From Bacteroidota bacterium (GTDB lineage Bacteria; Bacteroidota; Bacteroidia; UKL13-3), in the NCBI GenBank assembly GCA_947457395.1, contig CANGVA010000005.1:62001-126000 (forward strand): DNA of 64,000 nt, given 5' to 3'. The notes beneath the pieces are model-generated. The model ran no database searches. It had not been told where the DNA came from and saw nothing but the letters and a program-made list of their open reading frames with translations. The translations under genes were made by a program, and so were the position numbers. This document shows, one piece after another, positions 44,361 through 52,690 of this stretch (its first letter is position 1; every line of letters begins with the position of its first letter).

Positions 44361-44585
44361 TTAGTGAGCAGCTTCAGCAGGAGCAGCTGTAGTGTCAGCA
44401 GCAGTTGTGTCAGCAGGCATCATAGCTGTTTCCATAGCGGCTAAAGAGTCAGCCATACGGGTAGCAGCTTCGATTGAGTCTTGAATGCGTTTTTCTTCAG
44501 CTTTCTTTTTCTCTTCAGCAGAAGGACCGCAAGCAACTACTGCTAACATAGCAGCAGCAGCAACGATTGATAATACTTTTTTCAT
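44361..44585 (-). CDS. Small Ala/Thr-rich lipoprotein
   Basis: A 74-residue protein with a lipoprotein leader (KKVLSIVAAAAMLAVVACG, Cys at residue 19) followed by a charged helix (SAEEKKKAEEKRIQDS) and a low-complexity tail rich in Ala, Asp, Thr and Pro. It resembles small envelope spacer lipoproteins such as Lpp in size and helix content only; there is no sequence family I can name. It has a near-consensus promoter and a strong terminator and so is a self-contained unit, perhaps abundantly expressed (inference). Confidence 0.85.
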   Translation of the reverse strand: MKKVLSIVAAAAMLAVVACGPSAEEKKKAEEKRIQDSIEAATRMADSLAAMETAMMPADTTAADTTAAPAEAAH

Positions 44586-44618
44586 TGTTTTTTAAATTTT
44601 TAGTTGATAAAACGGGTG

Positions 44619-44649
44619 CAAATCTAAAAGGAATCGGAATCAAAACAAA
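44619..44649 (-). promoter_or_regulatory. Promoter of the small lipoprotein gene
   Basis: Minus strand: TTTG (44649-44646), 19-bp spacer, TAGATTTG (44626-44619), 33 bp before the ATG. Both boxes are exact and the spacing is ideal. Confidence 0.75.
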
Positions 44650-44652
44650 TTT

Positions 44653-46002
44653 TTATTTCTTCCGCATGTAGATAACTATAGGTACTCCTTGATAATCAAA
44701 TGTTTCCCTAAGTTTGTTTTCTAGGTATCGTTTATAACTTTCATTAACGTATTGAGGCAGGTTACAAAAAAATGCAAACTTAGGACTGCGGCCCGGCAGT
44801 TGTGTAACAAACTTAATCTTAACGTATTTACCCTTAATTGCCGGTGGAGGGTAAGCATCAATAACCGGCAACATAACCTCATTAAGTTTATGCGTTGGAA
44901 TTCGTTTTGATCGGTTTTCATGAACGAGAAGCGCAACTTCAATTGCCTTGTGGATACGCTGTTTGGTTAATGCTGAGGTAAACACAATGGGGACATCATC
45001 AAATGGTTCCAGTTTTTTTCTGATGATTTTTTCAAATTCCAGAGATGTTTTATGATCCTTTTCAACCAAATCCCATTTATTTACAAGTATCACCAAGCCT
45101 TTCCCATTTCTGATTGCCAGTTGCACCAGGTTCATATCCTGAGAGTCAATGCCAACAGTGGCATCTATAACCAAAATCACCACATCGCTATCCTCTAATG
45201 CACGTATGCTGCGCATCACGGAGTAAAACTCAATATCTTCTTTAACTTTGGCTTTCCTTCTGATACCGGCCGTATCAACCAACCAGAATTGTTTGCCATA
45301 AGCATTGTACAAGGTATTAATGGTATCTCTTGTTGTTCCTGCTATATCGGTAACGATATTTCTTTCTTCGCCAAGCAATGCATTTACCAAGCTGGATTTG
45401 CCAACATTTGGTCTGCCTACAATAGCAAGCATTGGCAAGGGCAGTTCCTTGTCTGTTTCAGTGGTATTTTCATCCTCCTCATCTGCAATATCCTTTTCAA
45501 TTTCGGCCGGGGGTAATTTGCTGCAAATGGCATCCAACAGTTCACCTGTGCCACTACCAGATTGCGAGGAAACACAATATAATTCTTCAAAACCCAAACC
45601 ATAGAATTCAGCAGCTTCGTATTGCCTTTCTCCATGATCTACTTTATTTACTACCATTAACACAGGTTTCTTTGACCTGCGAAGTACATTGGCAAAAGCC
45701 TTATCCAAATCAGTGATTCCTGATTCAACATCCACCATGAACATTAAGATATCTGCTTCTTCAATGGCAATATTAACTTGACTGCGGATAGCAGATTCAA
45801 ACACATCATCTGAACCTGTTACGTATCCTCCGGTATCAATTACCGTGAAGCGGTGGCCTGTCCACTCTACCTGCCCGTAGTGCCGGTCTCGGGTTACTCC
45901 TGAAAAGTCATCAACAATGGCTTTCCTGTGCCCTACCAGCCTGTTAAACAGGGTTGACTTACCAACATTTGGTCTTCCTACAATTGCTACTATTTGTCCC
46001 AT
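44653..46002 (-). CDS. der: Ribosome biogenesis GTPase Der (EngA)
   Basis: A 449-residue protein with two tandem GTPase domains. First: [14 protein letters not shown] with NKVD-type specificity; second: [18 protein letters not shown] with [11 protein letters not shown]-like C-terminal domain (about residues 370-449) follows. Der binds the 50S subunit during maturation. The C-terminal end of the era gene is 3 bp upstream, so the two are one transcription unit. Confidence 0.96.
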   Translation of the reverse strand: MGQIVAIVGRPNVGKSTLFNRLVGHRKAIVDDFSGVTRDRHYGQVEWTGHRFTVIDTGGYVTGSDDVFESAIRSQVNIAIEEADILMFMVDVESGITDLDKAFANVLRRSKKPVLMVVNKVDHGERQYEAAEFYGLGFEELYCVSSQSGSGTGELLDAICSKLPPAEIEKDIADEEDENTTETDKELPLPMLAIVGRPNVGKSSLVNALLGEERNIVTDIAGTTRDTINTLYNAYGKQFWLVDTAGIRRKAKVKEDIEFYSVMRSIRALEDSDVVILVIDATVGIDSQDMNLVQLAIRNGKGLVILVNKWDLVEKDHKTSLEFEKIIRKKLEPFDDVPIVFTSALTKQRIHKAIEVALLVHENRSKRIPTHKLNEVMLPVIDAYPPPAIKGKYVKIKFVTQLPGRSPKFAFFCNLPQYVNESYKRYLENKLRETFDYQGVPIVIYMRKK

Positions 46003-46005
46003 TGT

Positions 46006-46887
46006 TTATTCTTCCTTGTATCCAAATTCTTTGAGCAAACGGTCGTTATCTCTCCAATCTTCCTTAACCTTTACAAACGTTTGCAAAAATATCTGCTTAT
46101 TAAAAAATTTCTCTAAATCTCTGCGTGCAGCAATTCCAACATTCTTCAATGCACTGCCACCTTTTCCAATCATAATTTGCTTTTGCGAATCGCGCATAAC
46201 ATAAATTACAGCGCTGATGCGTATAATTTTATCTTCCTCTTTAAAACTTTCAATCTCAACCTGCGTAGCATAAGGAATTTCTTCTTTATAGCGCATCATG
46301 ATCTTTTCCCGGATAATTTCGGCTGCTACAAAACGCTCACTTTTATCGGTTAACTGATCATCGGGATAGAAAGAAGGCCCTTCCGGGATATAGGGTAGAA
46401 TAGCCTTTATTAGTTCATTTATGTTAAATTTATTCAAAGCAGAAACCGGTACCACTGCAATTGCATGTGGCAACTTATTTTTCCATTCCTTCACCCTTTC
46501 AAATACTTCTTCATTGTTCGTAAGCAAATCAATTTTATTGAGCAGTACCAGTAAGGGTGTTTTGATGAGTTGAAGTTTTTTCATCAACTCTTCATCTGCA
46601 TCATTTAGGATATCTGTAATAAAAAGCACCACATCAGCATCTTGCAGACTTTGATTTACAAAATCCATCATACTGCCATGAAGTTTGTATTTGGGTTTAA
46701 TAATACCGGGTGTATCACTAAAAACAAGCTGATAATCAGGCTTGCTTAAAATGCCCATAATGCGGTGCCTGGTTGTTTGTACTTTAGGTGAGATAATCGA
46801 AATTTTCTCGCCAAGCAGTGCATTAAGCAGGGTGCTTTTACCCACGTTGGGTTTACCTATGATACTTACGAATCCTGCTTTGTGCAT
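46006..46887 (-). CDS. era: GTPase Era
   Basis: A 293-residue GTPase for 30S maturation. It has the P-loop [16 protein letters not shown], the SPKVQTTRHR switch I motif, FSDTPGI, NKIDLL, and a C-terminal KH domain with IGKGGSALKNVGIAAR. The ATG at 46887 fits the family; an ORF extension to 46950 has no homology. An exact TACCTTTG -7 element lies 25 bp upstream of the ATG. Confidence 0.96.
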   Translation of the reverse strand: MHKAGFVSIIGKPNVGKSTLLNALLGEKISIISPKVQTTRHRIMGILSKPDYQLVFSDTPGIIKPKYKLHGSMMDFVNQSLQDADVVLFITDILNDADEELMKKLQLIKTPLLVLLNKIDLLTNNEEVFERVKEWKNKLPHAIAVVPVSALNKFNINELIKAILPYIPEGPSFYPDDQLTDKSERFVAAEIIREKIMMRYKEEIPYATQVEIESFKEEDKIIRISAVIYVMRDSQKQIMIGKGGSALKNVGIAARRDLEKFFNKQIFLQTFVKVKEDWRDNDRLLKEFGYKEE

Positions 46888-46912
46888 ACTATTATGATAG
46901 CTGAAAGGCCGA

Positions 46913-46920
46913 CAAAGGTA
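46913..46920 (-). promoter_or_regulatory. -7 element of era-der (TACCTTTG)
   Basis: Minus-strand TACCTTTG, exact TAnnTTTG, 25 bp before the era ATG; no upstream TTG at the standard distance. Confidence 0.45.
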
Positions 46921-47024
46921 GGCATTTTTTACGAGTAGCCGGAAAAGCATTTGATTGATGATGCCAGTACCAAAGTAAAAAGGGTGTGATTGCAGCTCTT
47001 AGTCTAAGAACCTCTTCAATAAAT

Positions 47025-47555
47025 TTATTTTTCCAGAACCTGCTTAATTCTTGCAAGGCCGTCATCAAATGCTTTCTCTGTCGAACTAATTTTTGAAGGA
47101 AGCATGTACCTATATACAGGATTATTACCAACATCTCCGGAATCAATCCAATGCAATACAGTAGTATTGCTATCTGAAATCTGCATTCTAAAAAGTCCAC
47201 TTGCGTTTACGTTTCCACCATGCATATACAATTCATATCGCACTTGTTTGGCAGGTATAGAAGCAGCAATCCGAAAGCGACCAATACCTAGCAAAGTACC
47301 ATTAAAATATTGCCTACCCCCCACTGAATCGCTCCTTGTTCCATAAAAAAACTGAAGCGTACTATCTGTTTCCTTGTTCCATAGGCTCCATTTTTCCCAA
47401 TTTCGCAAATCATTCATAAAATCATACACATCAGAAGCCGGCTTATTTATTAGTATGCTGCGCTCAACCTTGTAGGTGCGAGGAAACAAAAATGAACCAC
47501 CCCATAATACAGCAACAATCAGAAAAAAAGATAAAAATACTTTAAAAAGCTTCAT
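47025..47555 (-). CDS. SRPBCC-fold (polyketide cyclase/START-like) protein
   Basis: A 176-residue protein with a hydrophobic N-terminal anchor (VFLSFFLIVAVLWGGSFLF) and one SRPBCC-type domain: YKVERSILINKPASDVYDFMNDLRNWEKWSLWN is the typical start, and a C-terminal helix ends the fold. The family binds hydrophobic ligands; ligand and function are unknown here. It starts 15 bp downstream of cdsA on the same strand and likely shares its operon. Confidence 0.85.
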   Translation of the reverse strand: MKLFKVFLSFFLIVAVLWGGSFLFPRTYKVERSILINKPASDVYDFMNDLRNWEKWSLWNKETDSTLQFFYGTRSDSVGGRQYFNGTLLGIGRFRIAASIPAKQVRYELYMHGGNVNASGLFRMQISDSNTTVLHWIDSGDVGNNPVYRYMLPSKISSTEKAFDDGLARIKQVLEK

Positions 47556-47570
47556 GGTATTAACAAGAAA

Positions 47571-48392
47571 TTAATTGGTTAATTGTAAATAGAAAAAAAC
47601 AGCCGGAATGGAAATAAACAGTGCATCAAACCGATCAAGTACTCCTCCATGACCTGGGAGCATGCTTCCGCTGTCTTTTATATGAAGATTACGTTTAAGA
47701 AGTGATTCGAATAAATCGCCAAAAGTTCCAAAAACTACAATAATGACAGCAATAATCAACCAGTCTATGGTATTAACACTGTCAAACAACTCAAATCTTG
47801 ATATAATAAAAGCCACCAGCATTGATAACAGCATACCTCCGAAACTACCCTCCCATGTTTTTTTGGGTGATACACGCTCAAATAACTTGTGTTTACCAAA
47901 ACTGCGACCGGCCAAATATGCACCCGTATCGCTGCTCCAGATGAGTATAAAACAACCCAGTGGCAAACCTGAAGAATAACTGAAAGAATTAAAATAACCG
48001 GTTTTGGTGAGCATTACAATTGGCAGCGTTATATATACCAAACCCAATACCTGAAAAGCAAGCGTTGAGAATTCATTATGGGTTTTTTCAAACAGCTTTA
48101 TAATGAACATGGCAATAAAAACAGGAATGATATGATAATACCATGCTAAAGAAAGATCTGCTGAAAAAATGAGCGCAAACATTAGATAGATGATGCAGCC
48201 TGCTATGATACCTAAATACTTTTCAATCCATCTTTTGTCAGGTAATACCAACTCATAAAACTCTAGTAAACACAAAAAGTTAATTACAAACATGAGGAGG
48301 ATGAAAGGGATAGCACCTAACAGAGTAGCGCCTGCTACCACACCAACAAATAGTGTTCCTGTTAGGGTTCGTTGCCAGAAATTACTTATCAT
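47571..48392 (-). CDS. cdsA: Phosphatidate cytidylyltransferase
   Basis: A 273-residue polytopic membrane enzyme making CDP-diacylglycerol from phosphatidate and CTP. It has about eight hydrophobic segments, the SDTGAYLAGRSFGKHK motif, and the family signature SLLKRNLHIKDSG through PGHGGVLDRFD near the C-terminus. It overlaps the DUF2007 gene by 11 bp. A full signature makes the call secure. Confidence 0.95.
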   Translation of the reverse strand: MISNFWQRTLTGTLFVGVVAGATLLGAIPFILLMFVINFLCLLEFYELVLPDKRWIEKYLGIIAGCIIYLMFALIFSADLSLAWYYHIIPVFIAMFIIKLFEKTHNEFSTLAFQVLGLVYITLPIVMLTKTGYFNSFSYSSGLPLGCFILIWSSDTGAYLAGRSFGKHKLFERVSPKKTWEGSFGGMLLSMLVAFIISRFELFDSVNTIDWLIIAVIIVVFGTFGDLFESLLKRNLHIKDSGSMLPGHGGVLDRFDALFISIPAVFFYLQLTN

Positions 48393-48600
48393 AAGATGCG
48401 TTATTTTCTTTAATGAGGTGCACCGCAGTTAGCACTTCATTCTGCGGGCAATATAATTGTATGTTTCCGAATGTTTGATAGCTGCTATCTCTTTTATTCA
48501 TCTCAACAGCATGTACACCATTCTCCTCGAGCATACTCAAAATAATTTCAGCCTCAATCGGATTAGCAGTTTCGTATATCAATACCCAATCATTCGCCAT
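48382..48600 (-). CDS. DUF2007 family protein
   Basis: A 72-residue protein of the DUF2007 family, small cytosolic domain with the pattern YETANPIEAEIILSMLEENGVHAVE and QLYCPQNEVLTA. Members are annotated as putative signal-transducing domains; no role is proven. It overlaps cdsA and the CPBP protease gene by 11 bp on each side, so it is embedded in a translationally coupled operon. Confidence 0.83.
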   Translation of the reverse strand: MANDWVLIYETANPIEAEIILSMLEENGVHAVEMNKRDSSYQTFGNIQLYCPQNEVLTAVHLIKENNASYDK

Positions 48601-49534
48601 TTGGATAAACTCTTTTTTCCCAAATCCGCGTTAACACATACCATAACAAAACCATGAGCAATGCACTTGCAGTGTTCATATACCATGGAGCGATATAATT
48701 GCTTCTTAATATTTCCGGACCTATTTCATCCCAACGAAAATAACCATTAAAAGTAGCCATGGTATTATTAAGCAAATGAAAAAACACAGCAGGCCAGATG
48801 CTGCCTGAACCAATAACTAAATATCCTAAACAAACTCCTAAAACCATGCGTGGCACGAATCCATAAAACTGGCCATGAAAGGCGCTAAATAAAACAGCAC
48901 CTATCCAGATTGAAATATGCCTGTTTTTAAAACAATAAAACATCAGTTGTAGCAAAGCGCCTCTGAAAAGAAACTCTTCTGCTATTGCAGGAATTAATGC
49001 TGTTACAATTAATGTTACAACCAGCGAGCTTCCATTTTCGCTGCTGATGAATGCCTTGGTAAGTTCAATCGCTGCATTTTCAGCGGCCCTTAATTTTGCC
49101 TCGAGTAAAGACCAGGATTCTGGCAGTGAAACAGCTTCATTTACCTTAACCAACCAACCAATAGATGGGGCAGAAATCAGATATAAACAGGGGGCCATTA
49201 GCCAAACAACTGATTTCCCTTTACGGTTGGCTTTCAGAAAATCTACAGGTGCTGCACCGAATGAGGTGGGGAAATAAAGTGCCGGCAATAAAAAGCCTCC
49301 CAATGCAGAAAGAGACTGGCTAAATTGCATGGCTCTTAGTACTTGCGTATTATTACGCATCTCTGATATTAATTGTGGATTAGAAAACAAATCTATCCCA
49401 AAAAGAAAGCGCGAGAGAAACATGCCCACCCCCAAAAAGGTGAGTGAAAAAACCAGTACCATACCGCCCAGAATAAACAATCGGGAAACAAAAAAGAGCA
49501 CCGGATGTTGGTTGTTAGGAAGGTTTTGAATCAT
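48590..49534 (-). CDS. CPBP family intramembrane metalloprotease
   Basis: A 314-residue polytopic membrane protein with the CPBP (Abi/CAAX) motifs: the glutamate pair and Arg in AIAEEFLFRGALL, the FSAFHGQFYGF motif with His, and HLLNNTMA. These supply the residues of the family's intramembrane protease active site. Substrates are unknown. The start is the ATG at 49534; a TTG at 49555 is less likely. It heads the CPBP-DUF2007-cdsA-SRPBCC unit, divergent from dusB across 27 bp. Confidence 0.88.
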   Translation of the reverse strand: MIQNLPNNQHPVLFFVSRLFILGGMVLVFSLTFLGVGMFLSRFLFGIDLFSNPQLISEMRNNTQVLRAMQFSQSLSALGGFLLPALYFPTSFGAAPVDFLKANRKGKSVVWLMAPCLYLISAPSIGWLVKVNEAVSLPESWSLLEAKLRAAENAAIELTKAFISSENGSSLVVTLIVTALIPAIAEEFLFRGALLQLMFYCFKNRHISIWIGAVLFSAFHGQFYGFVPRMVLGVCLGYLVIGSGSIWPAVFFHLLNNTMATFNGYFRWDEIGPEILRSNYIAPWYMNTASALLMVLLWYVLTRIWEKRVYPNGE

Positions 49535-49539
49535 TTGCG

Positions 49540-49560
49540 TACTTTTGCCGCGCAAATATA
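49540..49560. promoter_or_regulatory. Face-to-face -7 elements of dusB and CPBP gene
   Basis: Plus: TACTTTTG (49540-49547), 14 bp before the dusB ATG. Minus: TATATTTG (49560-49553), 18 bp before the CPBP ATG. Both are exact TAnnTTTG matches in a 27-bp spacer and the TTTG ends flank a small palindrome (TTTGC-CGC-GCAAA, 49544-49556). Confidence 0.5.
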
Positions 49561-49561
49561 C

Positions 49562-50557
49562 ATGGTAAAGATTGATAAAATAGAATTAGGCGAATTTCCG
49601 CTTTTGCTTGCGCCTATGGAAGATGTGAGTGATCCTCCATTTAGGGCAGTATGCAAAGTAAACGGGGCCGACCTGATGTATACGGAATTTATCTCATCGG
49701 AAGGATTAATCAGAGATGCCATAAAAAGCAAAAAGAAACTGGAGATTTTTGATTATGAGCGCCCAATTGGCATACAGATATTTGGCGGTGATGAAGAATC
49801 TATGGCAATGGCAGCGCAGATTGTAGATGCAACCGAGCCTGATTTGCTTGATATTAATTTTGGTTGCCCTGTTAAAAAAGTAGTTTGTAAAGGTGCCGGA
49901 GCCGGTATCTTAAAAGATTTACCCCAGATGGTTAAAGTAACACAGGCAGTTGTTAAATCAACCAAACTACCTGTAACTGTTAAAACAAGATTAGGTTGGG
50001 ATGATAACAGCAAAAATATTGAAGAAGTGGCAGAGCGATTGTTTGATGTAGGCATCAAAGCGCTAACTATACATGGTCGTACGCGTGCGCAGTTATATAA
50101 AGGCGAAGCCGACTGGAGTTTAATTGCCAAGGTTAAGAACAATCCGCGGATACAAATACCCATTTTTGGCAATGGCGATATTGATTCACCCGAAAAAGCT
50201 CTAGCATATAAAAATAAATATGGTGTTGATGGCATTATGATTGGCCGCGCAGCAATAGGCTATCCGTGGATTTTTAATGAAATTAAACACTATCTAAAAA
50301 CAGGAGCCCACTTAGCAAGTCCATCCATCGAGCAGCGTGTGGATGTTTGCCGCCAGCATTTAAACCACTCTATTGAGTGGAAAGGTGAAATTGTAGGTAT
50401 TTTTGAAATGCGCAGACACTATACGCATTATTTCCGCGGATTTGAAAATTTTAAACCTTTTAGAACCTTGCTGGTAACCTTGCAGACTAAGGATTCTTTA
50501 AATCAGGTGTTAGATGAAATTGCCTTGCATTATGCAGGTATTGAAACTACCGTTTAA
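49562..50557 (+). CDS. dusB: tRNA-dihydrouridine synthase
   Basis: A 331-residue flavoenzyme reducing uridine to dihydrouridine in tRNA. It has APMEDVSDPPFRAVC at the N-terminus, NFGCPVKKV with the catalytic Cys, TVKTRLGWDD, the FMN-binding HGRTRAQ, and GNGDI and GIMIGRAAIGYPWIF in the barrel. The ATG at 49562 starts the family region. The dusB letter is by closest pattern, not by search. Its 3' end overlaps the radical SAM gene by 4 bp. Confidence 0.93.
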   Translation: MVKIDKIELGEFPLLLAPMEDVSDPPFRAVCKVNGADLMYTEFISSEGLIRDAIKSKKKLEIFDYERPIGIQIFGGDEESMAMAAQIVDATEPDLLDINFGCPVKKVVCKGAGAGILKDLPQMVKVTQAVVKSTKLPVTVKTRLGWDDNSKNIEEVAERLFDVGIKALTIHGRTRAQLYKGEADWSLIAKVKNNPRIQIPIFGNGDIDSPEKALAYKNKYGVDGIMIGRAAIGYPWIFNEIKHYLKTGAHLASPSIEQRVDVCRQHLNHSIEWKGEIVGIFEMRRHYTHYFRGFENFKPFRTLLVTLQTKDSLNQVLDEIALHYAGIETTV

Positions 50558-51576
50558 TTCCAAACCTTAGTACCTTCTGTGCAATTGGTGCAGATATCTA
50601 TTTCTTTCCTAGATTTAAGAATAGCTTGTCTGAATTGATTATATTTATCTCCGTTCCATACTTTCTCAAAAGAATTGTTACTCACATCGCCAAACCGGTG
50701 TGTGGCATCTTTATCAAAACAACAAGGTACAACCAAACCATCCCATGTTATAACACTGCCTCGCCACATGCGCCAGCATTGGTTCAACAGTTTATTTTTT
50801 ATGCGGTAAGTGCCATCTTGCAATTTTTCATAGCGGCTTAAATCATTATTTTCCGGAATAAAGTCTGCACTATTTTGATAATCATAAATCTGGGCTGTTT
50901 TAATACCTAACTCATTTACTCCTATTTTTTTTGCAAGTGCTTTTATTTCGGGCAGTTGATGCTCGTTGTGCTTAAAGGCAATAAATTGCCAGATAATATG
51001 GGGAGTTCTCTTATTGAGCTTTTTCTTCCAGTAAAGCAGTCGCTCTGTTCCTTCAATTACTTTCTCAAGCTTACCGCCAATCCTGTATTTACTATAGGTT
51101 TCTTGCGAGGTACCATCAATCGAAATAATTAACCTGTCCAGACCACTCTCAATTGTTGCTTTTGCAATTTCATCGGTAAAATAGTGAGCGTTACTTGAAG
51201 TAGCAGTATAGATATTTCTGGCTGATGCGTAGGTTACAAATTCAAGAAACTGTTTATTTAAAAATGGCTCTCCTTGAAAATAAAGAATTAACCAAATCAA
51301 TTCCTCGTGTATCTCATCTATGATTTTTTTGTACAGATCAAGATCCAGCATGCCTGTGTTGCGGCTAAATTCTCTCAAACCACTTGGGCATTGTGGGCAG
51401 CGAAGATTGCAGCTGGTGGTGGGTTCTATTTCCATACTAAGTGGTTTACCCCAATGCACTACTTTTCCGCTAGATTTTGACACGTAATAACTGGCAAATA
51501 GTTTTGCCGCATTTAGCAGGCGTTTGCCATTTAGCTTGGATAAAACATTAATTCCGTCTGTGATACTTCTATTCAT
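50554..51576 (-). CDS. Radical SAM/SPASM domain protein
   Basis: A 340-residue radical SAM enzyme. The iron-sulfur motif is CNLRCPQCP near residue 60, and a C-terminal SPASM region has Cys-rich QCWRMWRGSVITWDGLVVPCCFDKDA and ICTNC, so one auxiliary cluster is expected. No peptide precursor, partner or substrate gene sits next to it, so the reaction is unknown. The ATG at 51576 is chosen; the preceding in-frame stretch has no homology. Convergent with dusB (4-bp overlap). Confidence 0.88.
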   Translation of the reverse strand: MNRSITDGINVLSKLNGKRLLNAAKLFASYYVSKSSGKVVHWGKPLSMEIEPTTSCNLRCPQCPSGLREFSRNTGMLDLDLYKKIIDEIHEELIWLILYFQGEPFLNKQFLEFVTYASARNIYTATSSNAHYFTDEIAKATIESGLDRLIISIDGTSQETYSKYRIGGKLEKVIEGTERLLYWKKKLNKRTPHIIWQFIAFKHNEHQLPEIKALAKKIGVNELGIKTAQIYDYQNSADFIPENNDLSRYEKLQDGTYRIKNKLLNQCWRMWRGSVITWDGLVVPCCFDKDATHRFGDVSNNSFEKVWNGDKYNQFRQAILKSRKEIDICTNCTEGTKVWN

Positions 51577-51773
51577 GTATACTGCACAATGATAAGAAAA
51601 AACTAAGCAGCTTGCATGAATCCTTCTGAACAAGTTAACTATGAGGCTAATTATGTAACGTTAATTTTATAACTGACAAATTAGTTAACCCGTAATCTTA
51701 TGGATATTTACCATATCTAATCTATATACTTTGGTTAGATTATTGCTTATATATAAGAATCAACATAAAAATT

Positions 51774-52649
51774 ATGAAAACCATTTATCTTATCATCATC
51801 GGTCTGACATTATCGGTCGGGACAGGTTGCAGAATTATAATACAGGACGAAGTAGGTGTAAAACGAACACTCGGACGTATTAACAACAATGTGCTTACGC
51901 CTGGACCTCGCCTTTTCAATCCTTTTTTTTCAACCATTATTACGGTTCCGGTAAGAACTATTAATTTAGAACTTAATCTAGGGCTGCCATCAAAAGAAGG
52001 TTTAACAGTTAACTCTGAAATTTCCATTTTATATAAAGTTAAAAACAACGAGGTACCCAATATTTTGCGCTCAACCGGATTAAATTTTGAAGAAGTATTG
52101 ATAAAACCTGTTTTCAGGAGTGCAGCAGCAGATGTATGCGCAAATTTTGATGCCAAGGATATGCATAGTGCCAAAAGATCTGTGATTGAAAAAGAAATTA
52201 GGGAAAGAATGATGATGACGCTTGAAGATAAGGGCTTTATAATTGAATCGGTACTGATGAAATCCATTGTATTGCCGGCAGGCCTCTCCAAAGCAATAGA
52301 AGAAAAGCTACAAGCTGAGCAGGACGCCCAACGAATGGAATTTTTAAAAGACCGCGAAAAGCGTGATGCTGAAAGAAAATTGATACAAGCAGAAGGTGAA
52401 AAAAATGCACAGATTGTAGCCGCAGAAGCACAGAGAAGGAAAACAGAAATTGAAGCCGAAGGACGGGCCAACGCTATAAAAACAGAGGCAGATGCGCAGG
52501 CAAAAGCAAATGATATGCTTAATAAAAGTATTACACCAGCGGTGCTTAAAAACAAACAAATTGAGGCATTTCAGGGATTATCCAGATCCAACAATACAAA
52601 GGTTATAATTACCGATGGTAAAACCCCATTGATTGGAATAGATCAATAA
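51774..52649 (+). CDS. SPFH/prohibitin-type membrane lipoprotein
   Basis: A 291-residue protein. The leader TIYLIIIGLTLSVGTGC could be a lipobox or a single membrane anchor (the Cys follows a weak lipobox). The SPFH/prohibitin domain follows (VGVKRTLGRINNN, GLPSKEGLTVNSEISILYKV) and then a long Lys/Glu/Ala-rich coiled coil (about residues 165-250). Prohibitin-like proteins form large membrane rings that scaffold proteases or lipids. It has no same-strand partner; the upstream 197 bp holds repeated GTTAAC motifs. Confidence 0.87.
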   Translation: MKTIYLIIIGLTLSVGTGCRIIIQDEVGVKRTLGRINNNVLTPGPRLFNPFFSTIITVPVRTINLELNLGLPSKEGLTVNSEISILYKVKNNEVPNILRSTGLNFEEVLIKPVFRSAAADVCANFDAKDMHSAKRSVIEKEIRERMMMTLEDKGFIIESVLMKSIVLPAGLSKAIEEKLQAEQDAQRMEFLKDREKRDAERKLIQAEGEKNAQIVAAEAQRRKTEIEAEGRANAIKTEADAQAKANDMLNKSITPAVLKNKQIEAFQGLSRSNNTKVIITDGKTPLIGIDQ

Positions 52650-52657
52650 CATACGTG

Positions 52658-52690
52658 AATGCTCAGGCGAATAAAGCCTGAGCATTTTTT
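52658..52690. terminator. Terminator between prohibitin gene and radA
   Basis: GCTCAGGC (52661-52668), 7-nt loop, GCCTGAGC (52676-52683), extended to 11 bp by AAT/ATT, with a T-run to the right. Best for the plus-strand prohibitin gene; radA stops at its right edge. Confidence 0.9.

Noticed and set aside
51785-52555. 256-residue antisense ORF inside the prohibitin gene
   Set aside because: It lies entirely on the opposite strand of a well-supported coiled-coil gene; such ORFs arise from Lys/Glu/Ala codon use, and the predicted protein is Ser/Leu/Phe-rich low complexity.
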